In this document: positions 42,438 through 50,112 of the stretch, piece after piece
Position numbering within the stretch: position 1 is the stretch's first letter
Layout of the letters: each line of letters opens with the position of its first letter
NCBI GenBank assembly: GCA_963972425.1
Contig: CAXAUF010000002.1
Span: 62,001-126,000, forward strand
DNA length: 64,000 nt
Direction of reading: 5' to 3'
DNA from: Algorimicrobium sp002414705
GTDB taxonomy: Bacteria; Bacteroidota; Bacteroidia; Flavobacteriales; Flavobacteriaceae
Position numbers and translations under genes: made by a program
The notes under the pieces: generated by a model
Databases searched by the model: none
What the model was told of the DNA's origin: nothing
The model's input: only the letters and a program-made list of their open reading frames with translations

Positions 42438-43262
42438 TTATATTTTAAAAGTAACTACTGGTCTTTTAGCGTGATTGACTAAATCTTCACTTATACTACC
42501 ATTAAAGAAATGTGCAATCCCTTGTCTGCCATGTGTACTAATACCAATTAAATCAGCACCAATGGTATGCGAAAAGTTTAATATTCCTTTTTCAACACTA
42601 TCATCATTATATATAGAAATGGTGTAATTTTCAAAATCATTACCAGCTATAAACTCTAAAATCCGACCTTTTGCAATAGCTGTTGTTACAAAATTATTAG
42701 CCGTATTAACAAACAGTAAATGAATTTTAGCATTCAGTGCCATTGCTAATTTTATGGCTTGTCTATATGTTTCTTTATTGTCATTTTTAAAATCTGATGC
42801 AAAAACAAAATCGTTTATTTCAAAATTGGTGTGATCGTTTTTGATAACCAGAACTGGCGCTTCAGCTGTTCTAACAACTTTTTCGGTATTGGATCCAATA
42901 AACATTTCTTTAAATCCGTTGGCACCATGTGATCCCATGACAATCAAATCAATATCGTGTTCTTTACAGGTGTTAGAAATACCAGTAAAGGTTTGATTAA
43001 AATCTACCGTTTCATGAACCGTTATACCTTGTAAATAATCTTGAGCCATAGTGTTTTCGAACTTTTGATGCGCTAGTTTCATGAAAAACATAGCTTCTGG
43101 TAACTCACTATACTGGCTTAAAGCATCCACTTGGTCTAATGGCAGCTCTAACATGTGAAGCAAGTAAATTTCGCTACCGTGTTTTTTTGCTAATTGTGCA
43201 GCGACTTTTAGTGCCTGTTCTGCTTCTTTTGAAAAATCGGTTGGAACAAGAATTTTTTTCAT
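42438..43262 (-). CDS. Universal stress protein, two tandem Usp domains
   Basis: Cytoplasmic stress-associated protein of the UspA superfamily. I start at ATG 43262, giving 274 residues opening MKKILVPTDFSKEAEQALKVA, the standard Usp start; the frame to 43340 adds unrelated residues. The first domain (about 1-145) contains DLIVMGSHGANGFKEMFIGSNTEKVVR, including the G-2x-G-9x-G-S/T ATP-binding pattern. A shorter second domain (about 150-274) ends with DLIGISTHGRQGIAHFFNGSISEDLV, which has the same pattern. It probably binds ATP. It is divergent from rimP with about 170 bases between them. Confidence 0.93.
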   Translation of the reverse strand: MKKILVPTDFSKEAEQALKVAAQLAKKHGSEIYLLHMLELPLDQVDALSQYSELPEAMFFMKLAHQKFENTMAQDYLQGITVHETVDFNQTFTGISNTCKEHDIDLIVMGSHGANGFKEMFIGSNTEKVVRTAEAPVLVIKNDHTNFEINDFVFASDFKNDNKETYRQAIKLAMALNAKIHLLFVNTANNFVTTAIAKGRILEFIAGNDFENYTISIYNDDSVEKGILNFSHTIGADLIGISTHGRQGIAHFFNGSISEDLVNHAKRPVVTFKI

Positions 43263-43351
43263 GTAATGGTTTTTTATCATATTGTTTTCAATCACTAAAT
43301 TAAAGAAAAAAATTGATATTTCATTCATTATGGAATTCAATTAAATTGTTG

Positions 43352-43359
43352 TATATTTG
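43352..43359 (+). promoter_or_regulatory. -7 element of the rimP-nusA-infB promoter
   Basis: TATATTTG, an exact TAnnTTTG match, 74 bases before rimP. The expected -33 position is not a good TTG. It places the hairpin at 43385-43410 inside the leader RNA. Confidence 0.5.
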
Positions 43360-43384
43360 CAGCGTAGTAAGAAAAAGAATAAAT

Positions 43385-43410
43385 GAGGGGACCTAAAGTC
43401 CCCTCTTTTT
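43385..43410 (+). terminator. Terminator-like hairpin in the rimP leader (possible attenuator)
   Basis: GAGGGGAC (43385-43392) pairs perfectly with GTCCCCTC (43398-43405) around CTAAA, followed by TTTTT. It is unusually GC-rich for this genome. It sits 23 bases before the rimP ATG, downstream of the likely promoter, so it is placed to attenuate the rimP-nusA-infB operon. Confidence 0.65.
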
Positions 43411-43432
43411 ATACAAATTTTTTGTACCGAAT

Positions 43433-43894
43433 ATGTTAAGACAAACTGTAGAAAGCCTATTGAAAGATGCCCTTGAGGAGAGAGAGGATTTATTTCTAAT
43501 CGATTTCACCATGGGAGCAGACAATGCTATTTTGGTCATTATAGATGGCGATCATGGCGTTACTGTAGCTGATTGTGTATTTATAAGTCGTGCCATTGAG
43601 CATAATATTGATAGAGACGAACATGATTTTTCTTTAGAAGTGGCTTCTGGAGGTGCAACAGCACCTTTAGTTCATGCCAGACAGTATAAGAAAAATATTG
43701 GTAGAGATATTGAATTACGAACAAAAGAAGAGGAAGTAATCGGTATGCTTACAGATGCTACCGATACACATATTACCTTAGAGTGGAAGGCAAGAGAGCC
43801 AAAACCAGTAGGTAAAGGAAAAGTGACAGTACAAAAAAAGGCAGAAATAGCCTATCAAGATATTGTAGAAGCAAAAGTTATGATAAAATTTTAA
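43433..43894 (+). CDS. rimP: Ribosome maturation factor RimP
   Basis: Assembly factor for the 30S subunit. The 153-residue protein has the two-domain RimP layout: an alpha-beta N-terminal domain with VTVADCVFISRAIEHNID, then LEVASGGATAPLVHARQYKKNIGRDIEL, corresponding to the conserved EVSSPG.. R.L....F...G motif. The usual Ser-Ser-Pro-Gly of that motif reads Ala-Ser-Gly-Gly. A C-terminal SH3-like barrel follows. It is the first gene of rimP-nusA-infB, 13 bases before nusA. The leader carries a terminator-like hairpin. Confidence 0.95.
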   Translation: MLRQTVESLLKDALEEREDLFLIDFTMGADNAILVIIDGDHGVTVADCVFISRAIEHNIDRDEHDFSLEVASGGATAPLVHARQYKKNIGRDIELRTKEEEVIGMLTDATDTHITLEWKAREPKPVGKGKVTVQKKAEIAYQDIVEAKVMIKF

Positions 43895-43907
43895 TTCAAA
43901 GAGAGAT

Positions 43908-45140
43908 ATGGAGAATCTTGCGTTAATTGACTCGTTTTCAGAGTTTAAAGACGATAAATTAATCGATCGTGTAACGTTAATGGCGATTTTAGAAGACGTT
44001 TTTAGAAACGCCCTTAAAAAGAAATTTGGTGATGATGATAATTTTGATATTATTATTAACCCAGATAAAGGCGATTTAGAAATATGGAGAAATCGTATTG
44101 TTGTTGCAGATGGTGAAGTAGAAGAGCCTAATCAAGAAATTTCATTATCAGAAGCTCGTAAAATTGAGCCGGATTTTGAAGTTGGTGAAGATGTGTCTGA
44201 AGAAGTGAAATTAATTGATTTAGGACGTCGTTCTATTTTGGCATTAAGACAAAACTTAATTTCAAAAATTCACGAACATGATAATACGAATATCTATAAA
44301 CAATTTAAAGATTTAGTAGGTGAAATTTATACGGCAGAGGTTCATCATATTCGTCATAGAGCAGTTATTTTGCTAGATGATGAAGGAAATGAAATTATTC
44401 TTCCAAAAGAAAAACAAATACCTTCAGATTTCTTCAGAAAAGGAGATAATGTTCGTGGAATTATTGAAAGCGTTGAGCTTAAAGGTAATAAGCCAGCTAT
44501 TATTATGTCCAGAACAGCTCCTGTGTTTTTAGAGAAGTTGTTTGAGCAAGAAATACCTGAAGTTTTTGATGGTTTAATCACTATTAAAAATGTGGTGCGT
44601 ATTCCAGGAGAAAAAGCAAAAGTTGCTGTGGATTCTTATGATGACAGAATAGATCCAGTTGGTGCTTGTGTTGGTATGAAAGGATCAAGAATTCACGGTA
44701 TTGTTCGCGAGTTAGGAAACGAAAATATTGACGTTATTAATTACACCAGTAACTTACCGCTCTATATTACCAGAGCATTAAGTCCAGCGCGTGTAACATC
44801 CATTAAAATTGATGAAGAAAACAAACGTGCCGAAGCTATATTGAAACCAGAAGAGGTTAGTAAAGCAATTGGTCGTGGTGGTCACAATATTCGTTTAGCA
44901 GGTCAATTAACAGGTTATGAGATTGATGTGTTTAGAGAAGGTGCAGAAGAAGATGTTGAATTATCTGAATTCCGTGATGAAATTGAACCTTGGATTATTA
45001 AAGAATTTAGTAAAGTTGGTTTAGATACTGCTAAGAGCATATTAGAACAAGATGTTCAAGATTTAGTGAAGCGTACCGATTTAGAAGAAGAAACAATTAT
45101 AGAAATAATTAGAATTCTTAAAGAAGAGTTCGAAGATTAA
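43908..45140 (+). CDS. nusA: Transcription termination/antitermination factor NusA
   Basis: RNA polymerase-associated factor that controls pausing, termination and antitermination. The 410 residues carry the N-terminal polymerase-binding domain (1-130), an S1 RNA-binding domain (about 130-200, GEIYTAEVHHI), then KH1 and KH2 domains. Signatures include PGEKAKVAVDSYDDRIDPVGACVGMKGSRI and EVSKAIGRGGHNIRLAGQLTGYEIDV. It lacks the C-terminal acidic repeats of E. coli NusA (495 residues), as is usual outside Proteobacteria. It sits between rimP and infB, the near-universal order. In E. coli this operon is autoregulated by NusA; the leader hairpin here could serve a similar purpose. Confidence 0.97.
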   Translation: MENLALIDSFSEFKDDKLIDRVTLMAILEDVFRNALKKKFGDDDNFDIIINPDKGDLEIWRNRIVVADGEVEEPNQEISLSEARKIEPDFEVGEDVSEEVKLIDLGRRSILALRQNLISKIHEHDNTNIYKQFKDLVGEIYTAEVHHIRHRAVILLDDEGNEIILPKEKQIPSDFFRKGDNVRGIIESVELKGNKPAIIMSRTAPVFLEKLFEQEIPEVFDGLITIKNVVRIPGEKAKVAVDSYDDRIDPVGACVGMKGSRIHGIVRELGNENIDVINYTSNLPLYITRALSPARVTSIKIDEENKRAEAILKPEEVSKAIGRGGHNIRLAGQLTGYEIDVFREGAEEDVELSEFRDEIEPWIIKEFSKVGLDTAKSILEQDVQDLVKRTDLEEETIIEIIRILKEEFED

Positions 45141-45169
45141 CAAATATTAGGTTATATTAAAGGCGATTT

Positions 45170-48031
45170 ATGGCTGAAACAATTAGATTAAATAAAGTAT
45201 TACGTGAGCTAAACATTTCTTTAGATCGTGCTGTAGAATTTCTGGATTCGAAAGGCATTGATATTGAGAAGCGTCCAACAACAAAGATTTCTCAAGAAAC
45301 TTTTGATGTGCTTGCTGGTGAATTTCAAACAGATGCTAATAAAAAAATGGCATCTCAAGAGGTTAGTGAAGCAAAACAAAAGGAAAAAGAGGCGTTAAGA
45401 GTTCAGCGTGAGCAAGAAATTGAGGTTAAAGAAAAGGAAAAAGCAGAACGCGAAGCAATAGCTAAAGCTAAAGAAGCTGAAGTTGTTAAAGCAAAATCTA
45501 CTCTTTCTGGTCCAAAGCAAGTTGGTAAAATCGATTTAGATGCCAATAAGAAAAAAGCCGAAAAACCAAAAGAGGAAGCTCCTGTTGCTAAAACAAAAGT
45601 TGCCCCAGAAGCGACTCCTAAATCTGAAGAGAAACCTAAAGATGTAGAAGTAAAACAGCCAGAGGTTAAAGCAAAAAAAGAAGACACGCCATCTTCTAAA
45701 CCTGCAGAAAAACCAAAATCTGAGGCTCCTAAAACTGAAACTCCAAAAGTAGAAGCTCCTAAAAAAGACACGCCAAAAACAGATCAGCCAAAAGCAGAAG
45801 AATCTAAGTCAGAAGCGCCAAAATCTGAAGGCGATAATGCTGCCAAAACACCTGTTGATGAGCGACTAAAGACACAATATCAAAAACTTACGGGACCTAA
45901 AATTGCTGGTGAAAAAATAGACTTATCACAATTTAAAAAGCCGAAGAAAAAGACTGACAATAAAGCGGCCGATCCTAAAAAGAAACGTCGTCGTATAAGT
46001 AAAGCTGGTGCTCCTGGAGCAACTGGTTCAACAGGTTCAGCACCTGCAAGAGGAGGTAATGACCGATTTAAAGGTAAGCCAGCAGCTGCAGGAAAAGGAC
46101 GTCGTAATGTTGTAAAAGAAGAGCCAAGCGAGGAAGACGTGCAGAAACAAGTACGTGAAACGCTTGAGAAACTTCAAGGTAAATCAAGTAAAGGAAAAGG
46201 TGCTAAATATCGTCGTGATAAGCGAGATCAACACCGTGAACAAACGGAAAAAGATTTACAAGCAGAAGCAGCAGATAGCAAAATATTAAAAGTAACAGAA
46301 TTTGTTACAGCTAGCGAAGTTGCAACCATGATGGATGTGTCTGTAACACAAATTATATCGGCTTGTATGTCGTTAGGTATGATGGTTACCATGAACCAGC
46401 GTTTAGATGCTGAAACGTTATCTATTGTAGCAGATGAGTTTGGTTATGAAGTAGAATTTGTAACAGCTGGAATTGAAGATTCAATTGAAATTGTAGAAGA
46501 CAAACCAGAAGATTTATTAGAACGCGCACCTATAGTTACGGTTATGGGTCACGTAGATCATGGTAAAACATCATTATTAGATAATATTCGTCAGGAAAAT
46601 GTAATAGCTGGTGAATCAGGTGGAATTACACAACATATTGGTGCCTATGGTGTTCAATTAGAAGGTGGTCAGAAAATAGCATTTTTAGATACACCAGGTC
46701 ACGAAGCCTTTACAGCTATGCGTGCTCGTGGAGCACAAGTAACAGATATTGCTATTATTGTAATTGCTGCGGATGATGCTATCATGCCGCAAACCAAAGA
46801 GGCTATTGCGCATGCTCAAGCAGCTAATGTGCCAATTGTTTTCGCAATCAACAAAATTGATAAACCAGGGGCAAATCCTGAAAAAGTAAAGGAAGGTTTG
46901 GCGCAAATGAACTTGTTAGTTGAAGATTGGGGTGGTAAAATTCAGTCCCATGATATTTCAGCTAAAACAGGACTTGGTGTTAAAGAGTTATTAGAAAAAG
47001 TATTGCTTGAAGCTGAATTATTAGAGCTGAAAGCAAACCCAAATAAACGTGCCACTGGAACCGTTGTAGAGGCATTTCTTGACAAAGGGCGTGGTTATGT
47101 GTCAACTATTTTAGTTCAAGCAGGAACTTTAAGAATAGGGGACTATGTATTAGCTGGTAAAAACAGTGGTAAAGTTAAGGCGATGCAAGATGAGCGTGGA
47201 CATGAAGTAAAAGAAGCAGGTCCATCAACACCAGTATCTATATTAGGTTTAGATGGAGCACCACAAGCAGGTGATAAATTTAATGTCTTTGAAGACGAGC
47301 GTGAAGCAAAACAAATTGCAACCAAGCGTACACAATTACAACGTGAACAATCTGTTAGAACGCAGCGTCATATTACCTTGGATGAAATTGGTCGTCGAAT
47401 TGCTTTAGGTGATTTCCAAGAATTAAACATTATCCTTAAAGGTGATGTGGATGGTTCAGTAGAAGCCTTAACGGATTCATTCCAGAAACTATCAACAGAA
47501 GAAATACAAGTTAATATAATCCATAAAGGTGTTGGACCAATTACAGAAAGTGATGTTTTATTAGCTTCAGCATCTGATGCGGTTATTATAGGATTTAATG
47601 TTCGTCCAATGGGTAATGCTAGAAGCATTGCTGATAAGGAAGAAATTGATATCCGTATGTACTCTATTATTTATGATGCCATAAATGATCTTAAAGATGC
47701 TATGGAAGGTATGTTGTCTCCAGAGCTTAAAGAAGAGGTTACAGGTACTGCTGAAATTAGAGAAATATTTAAAGTATCTAAAATTGGAAGTATTGCTGGT
47801 TGTATGGTGTTAACCGGTAAAATATTTAGAAATTCAGGTATCCGTTTAATTCGTGATGGTGTTGTTGTCTACACAGGTGAATTAGCGTCATTAAAACGTT
47901 TTAAAGATGATGCTAAAGAAGTTGCAAAAGGATATGATTGTGGTATGCAAATTAAAAACTATAATGATCTAAAAGAAAACGACATTATTGAAGCTTACCA
48001 TGAAGTAGAAGTTAAAAAGAAATTGAAATAA
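45170..48031 (+). CDS. infB: Translation initiation factor IF-2
   Basis: GTPase that delivers initiator tRNA to the 30S subunit and promotes subunit joining. The 953-residue protein starts with the small IF2-N domain (LNKVLRELNISLDRAVEFL). A long low-complexity Lys/Pro/Glu/Ala-rich linker follows (about residues 70-330), rich in short KPKSE/KTEAPK-type repeats. A second IF2-N module lies at about 375-430. The G domain begins with the P-loop GHVDHGKTS near residue 462, followed by DTPGHEAF and NKIDKP. Domains II-IV complete the C-terminal half. The gene ends the rimP-nusA-infB operon at a strong bidirectional terminator. Confidence 0.98.
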   Translation: MAETIRLNKVLRELNISLDRAVEFLDSKGIDIEKRPTTKISQETFDVLAGEFQTDANKKMASQEVSEAKQKEKEALRVQREQEIEVKEKEKAEREAIAKAKEAEVVKAKSTLSGPKQVGKIDLDANKKKAEKPKEEAPVAKTKVAPEATPKSEEKPKDVEVKQPEVKAKKEDTPSSKPAEKPKSEAPKTETPKVEAPKKDTPKTDQPKAEESKSEAPKSEGDNAAKTPVDERLKTQYQKLTGPKIAGEKIDLSQFKKPKKKTDNKAADPKKKRRRISKAGAPGATGSTGSAPARGGNDRFKGKPAAAGKGRRNVVKEEPSEEDVQKQVRETLEKLQGKSSKGKGAKYRRDKRDQHREQTEKDLQAEAADSKILKVTEFVTASEVATMMDVSVTQIISACMSLGMMVTMNQRLDAETLSIVADEFGYEVEFVTAGIEDSIEIVEDKPEDLLERAPIVTVMGHVDHGKTSLLDNIRQENVIAGESGGITQHIGAYGVQLEGGQKIAFLDTPGHEAFTAMRARGAQVTDIAIIVIAADDAIMPQTKEAIAHAQAANVPIVFAINKIDKPGANPEKVKEGLAQMNLLVEDWGGKIQSHDISAKTGLGVKELLEKVLLEAELLELKANPNKRATGTVVEAFLDKGRGYVSTILVQAGTLRIGDYVLAGKNSGKVKAMQDERGHEVKEAGPSTPVSILGLDGAPQAGDKFNVFEDEREAKQIATKRTQLQREQSVRTQRHITLDEIGRRIALGDFQELNIILKGDVDGSVEALTDSFQKLSTEEIQVNIIHKGVGPITESDVLLASASDAVIIGFNVRPMGNARSIADKEEIDIRMYSIIYDAINDLKDAMEGMLSPELKEEVTGTAEIREIFKVSKIGSIAGCMVLTGKIFRNSGIRLIRDGVVVYTGELASLKRFKDDAKEVAKGYDCGMQIKNYNDLKENDIIEAYHEVEVKKKLK

Positions 48032-48049
48032 ATTTTCAATATATCTCAA

Positions 48050-48081
48050 AAAAAAAGAGTGCCAATTGGCACTCTTTTTTT
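48050..48081. terminator. Bidirectional terminator between infB and the SPOR gene
   Basis: Perfect 14-bp arms AAAAAAAGAGTGCC (48050-48063) and GGCACTCTTTTTTT (48068-48081) with an AATT loop. Placed between convergent genes, it should stop transcription from both sides. Confidence 0.92.
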
Positions 48082-48103
48082 GTTTTAATTTCAAACTCTC
48101 TTT

Positions 48104-48517
48104 TTATTCTTTGTTTTTTTCTTTCTTTTTAGGCTTAAAACGAAACGCATCACTGAACTCTTTTTTAATTATTTCAAGAGCTCTGTCTGCTTCCAAACGG
48201 CTTCTAAAATTCCCTGCCCATACTTTATATTTAGGCGTTTCATAAATGTCTACCGCATTCCATTGGGTAAAGGATTCCTTAAATTGTTTTATGGCTGCAT
48301 TAGCTCCACTTCTATCTCCAGAAAAAATTTGAATCTTATAGCGATCAGAATCACTATCTGATACATTCATTTCTTTCTTTAAAGCTAATAAAGTGTCTAG
48401 TTCAGGAGCCTGATTTATGGTGATTGTGCCTTCTTGGGCATAAAATAAATTAACACTAAATGCTAAACTTAACGTTATTAGTGTAGTGGAATATCTGCTC
48501 AATAAATTCATTTTCAA
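48104..48517 (-). CDS. SPOR-domain protein, exported
   Basis: A 137-residue protein with a Sec signal (TTLITLSLAFSVNLFYAQ). A C-terminal SPOR domain (about 60-128) has YKIQIFSGDRSGANAAIKQFKE, then YKVWAGNFRSRLEADRALEIIKKEF. SPOR domains bind glycan strands of peptidoglycan stripped of stem peptides, usually at division sites. The Lys-rich end (FKPKKKEKNKE) is probably periplasmic. It is divergent from actA, with a TACATTTG element (48537-48530, minus) just upstream as a candidate -7 box. No known partner is adjacent; its specific role is unknown. Confidence 0.85.
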   Translation of the reverse strand: MKMNLLSRYSTTLITLSLAFSVNLFYAQEGTITINQAPELDTLLALKKEMNVSDSDSDRYKIQIFSGDRSGANAAIKQFKESFTQWNAVDIYETPKYKVWAGNFRSRLEADRALEIIKKEFSDAFRFKPKKKEKNKE

Positions 48518-48612
48518 TAGTATTTGTTACAAATGTAAAAGATTATAACTTAAATGTCTGTACTTTTATTATTTAGAATTTCTCTAAATTAGCAATTAAC
48601 AGTTCTGTAACA

Positions 48613-48643
48613 TTTCTAAAATCGACTTTATATGTTACTTTTG
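48613..48643 (+). promoter_or_regulatory. Promoter of the act-cox operon
   Basis: TTTC (48613-48616, one base from TTTG), 19 bp, then TACTTTTG (48636-48643). Transcription would start about 75 bases before the actA ATG. Confidence 0.55.
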
Positions 48644-48726
48644 CGAGAGATTTTATTATTGTATTTTTTTTCTTTTGTTAATTGAAAAAATCATACCAAA
48701 GTTTAGAAGTTAATTCAACCAATAAT

Positions 48727-50019
48727 ATGAAACAGGTGAATCACCGAAAATTAGGCAAGAACATTTTACGTTTAAGTTTAGTTATTTTATTAGCATTTTC
48801 AACATCGCTTTCTGCTCAAGAAGGTGATCCAGTTAACGGTAAATCTTTATTTAATGCCAACTGTGCTGCTTGTCATAAATTAGACAAGAAGATGACAGGT
48901 CCTGCCTTACGAAATGTAGAGCAGCGTCTGGCTGAAAGTGAAGGTTTAGATCGAGAATGGTTAAGTTCTTGGATCCGTAACAGTTCCGCTCTAGTTAAAT
49001 CTGGAGATACGTATGCTAATAAAATATTCAATGAGTATGGAGGTGCTGCAATGACAGCCTTTCCACAATTATCAGATCAAGACATTAGTGATGTTTTAGC
49101 ATATACTGCTGAAGAAGCTCCAGCTCCACCAGTAGGTGTTCAGGCGGTAGCAGCGCAAGGAGGTGTGTCTGATGATTCAAGTATGTCTAACAAGATTATT
49201 TTAGGCGCATTAACGGTACTTTTTGCTTTATTAGCAATGGCACTTGTTTTAGTAAGACAAACACTTAATCGTTTTGCAGAAGCAAAAGGGGTAGATGTTT
49301 CTGAAACAAAAGGAACACCAATTTGGAAAGCTTTTATTCAAAATCAGTTTTTAGTACTGGTTTCAGCTATCATTTTATTATTAGCAAGTGGTTATTTCGT
49401 TTATGGCTACTTTATGCAAGTAGGAGTCGATCAAGGTTATCAGCCGGTGCAACCAATCCATTATTCTCATAAAATTCACGCAGGTGATAATGGTATTGAT
49501 TGTAAGTACTGTCACTCATCAGCGCGTGTGAGTAAGCATTCAGGGATTCCTTCCTTAAATGTTTGTATGAATTGTCATAAATCAATTTATGAAGTAGCGC
49601 CAGAAACAGCAACAGAGGATTACAGCAAAGAATTTTACGATGGTGAAATTAAGAAACTTTATGCTGCTGTAGGTTGGGATGATGCTGAACAAAAATATAC
49701 AGGAGAAACACAACCGGTTAAATGGCTTCGTATTCATAACTTGCCAGATTTCGCATATTTTAATCACTCACAGCACGTTTCTGTTGCAGGAATTGAATGT
49801 CAAACTTGTCATGGACCTGTAGAGGAAATGGAAATCATGTATCAACACGCTCCATTAACAATGGGATGGTGTATTAACTGTCACAGAGAAACAAATGTGA
49901 AGGTAGAAGACAATGCATACTACACGAAAATTCATGAAGAATTATCTAAAAAGTATGGCGTAGACAAGCTAACAGCTGCTCAAATGGGTGGTCTGGAATG
50001 TGGTAAGTGTCACTACTAA
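48727..50019 (+). CDS. actA: Alternative Complex III subunit ActA, multiheme cytochrome c
   Basis: Electron-transfer subunit of the quinol:cytochrome c oxidoreductase (Alternative Complex III). I prefer the ATG at 48727, which gives a good signal peptide (NILRLSLVILLAFSTSLSAQ) and 430 residues; a TTG start at 48682 is possible. Six CXXCH heme sites are visible: one in an N-terminal class I cytochrome domain (Cys46, CAACH), then five at Cys259, 280, 358, 382 and 425. Two transmembrane helices (about 150-170 and 200-222) separate the two heme parts, so both face the periplasm. The other act genes follow in order. It is the first gene of the operon. Confidence 0.94.
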   Translation: MKQVNHRKLGKNILRLSLVILLAFSTSLSAQEGDPVNGKSLFNANCAACHKLDKKMTGPALRNVEQRLAESEGLDREWLSSWIRNSSALVKSGDTYANKIFNEYGGAAMTAFPQLSDQDISDVLAYTAEEAPAPPVGVQAVAAQGGVSDDSSMSNKIILGALTVLFALLAMALVLVRQTLNRFAEAKGVDVSETKGTPIWKAFIQNQFLVLVSAIILLLASGYFVYGYFMQVGVDQGYQPVQPIHYSHKIHAGDNGIDCKYCHSSARVSKHSGIPSLNVCMNCHKSIYEVAPETATEDYSKEFYDGEIKKLYAAVGWDDAEQKYTGETQPVKWLRIHNLPDFAYFNHSQHVSVAGIECQTCHGPVEEMEIMYQHAPLTMGWCINCHRETNVKVEDNAYYTKIHEELSKKYGVDKLTAAQMGGLECGKCHY

Positions 50020-50035
50020 ATAGTATATTAGTAGC

Positions 50036-50051
50036 TTCCACGAAAGTGGAA
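50036..50051 (+). other. Tetraloop hairpin in the actA-actB gap
   Basis: TTCCAC and GTGGAA pair perfectly around a GAAA loop, a very stable GNRA-type cap. There is no T-run, so it is more likely a stability or processing element than a terminator. It resembles short palindromes dispersed in flavobacterial genomes. Confidence 0.5.
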
Positions 50052-50112
50052 ATCTCATAAAAGGGATTTAAAACGTTAAATAAATTAATAAGAAGTAATT
50101 CAATTATATAAT

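Noticed and set aside
43263..43340. Upstream extension of the universal stress protein
   Set aside because: MKKILVPTDFS at 43262 is the standard Usp start; the extra residues are AT-driven and non-conserved.
45403..45771. 122-residue open frame opposite infB
   Set aside because: It mirrors the Lys/Pro/Glu-rich low-complexity linker of IF-2 and gives a Ser/Phe/Gly-rich product with no start signals; a shadow frame.
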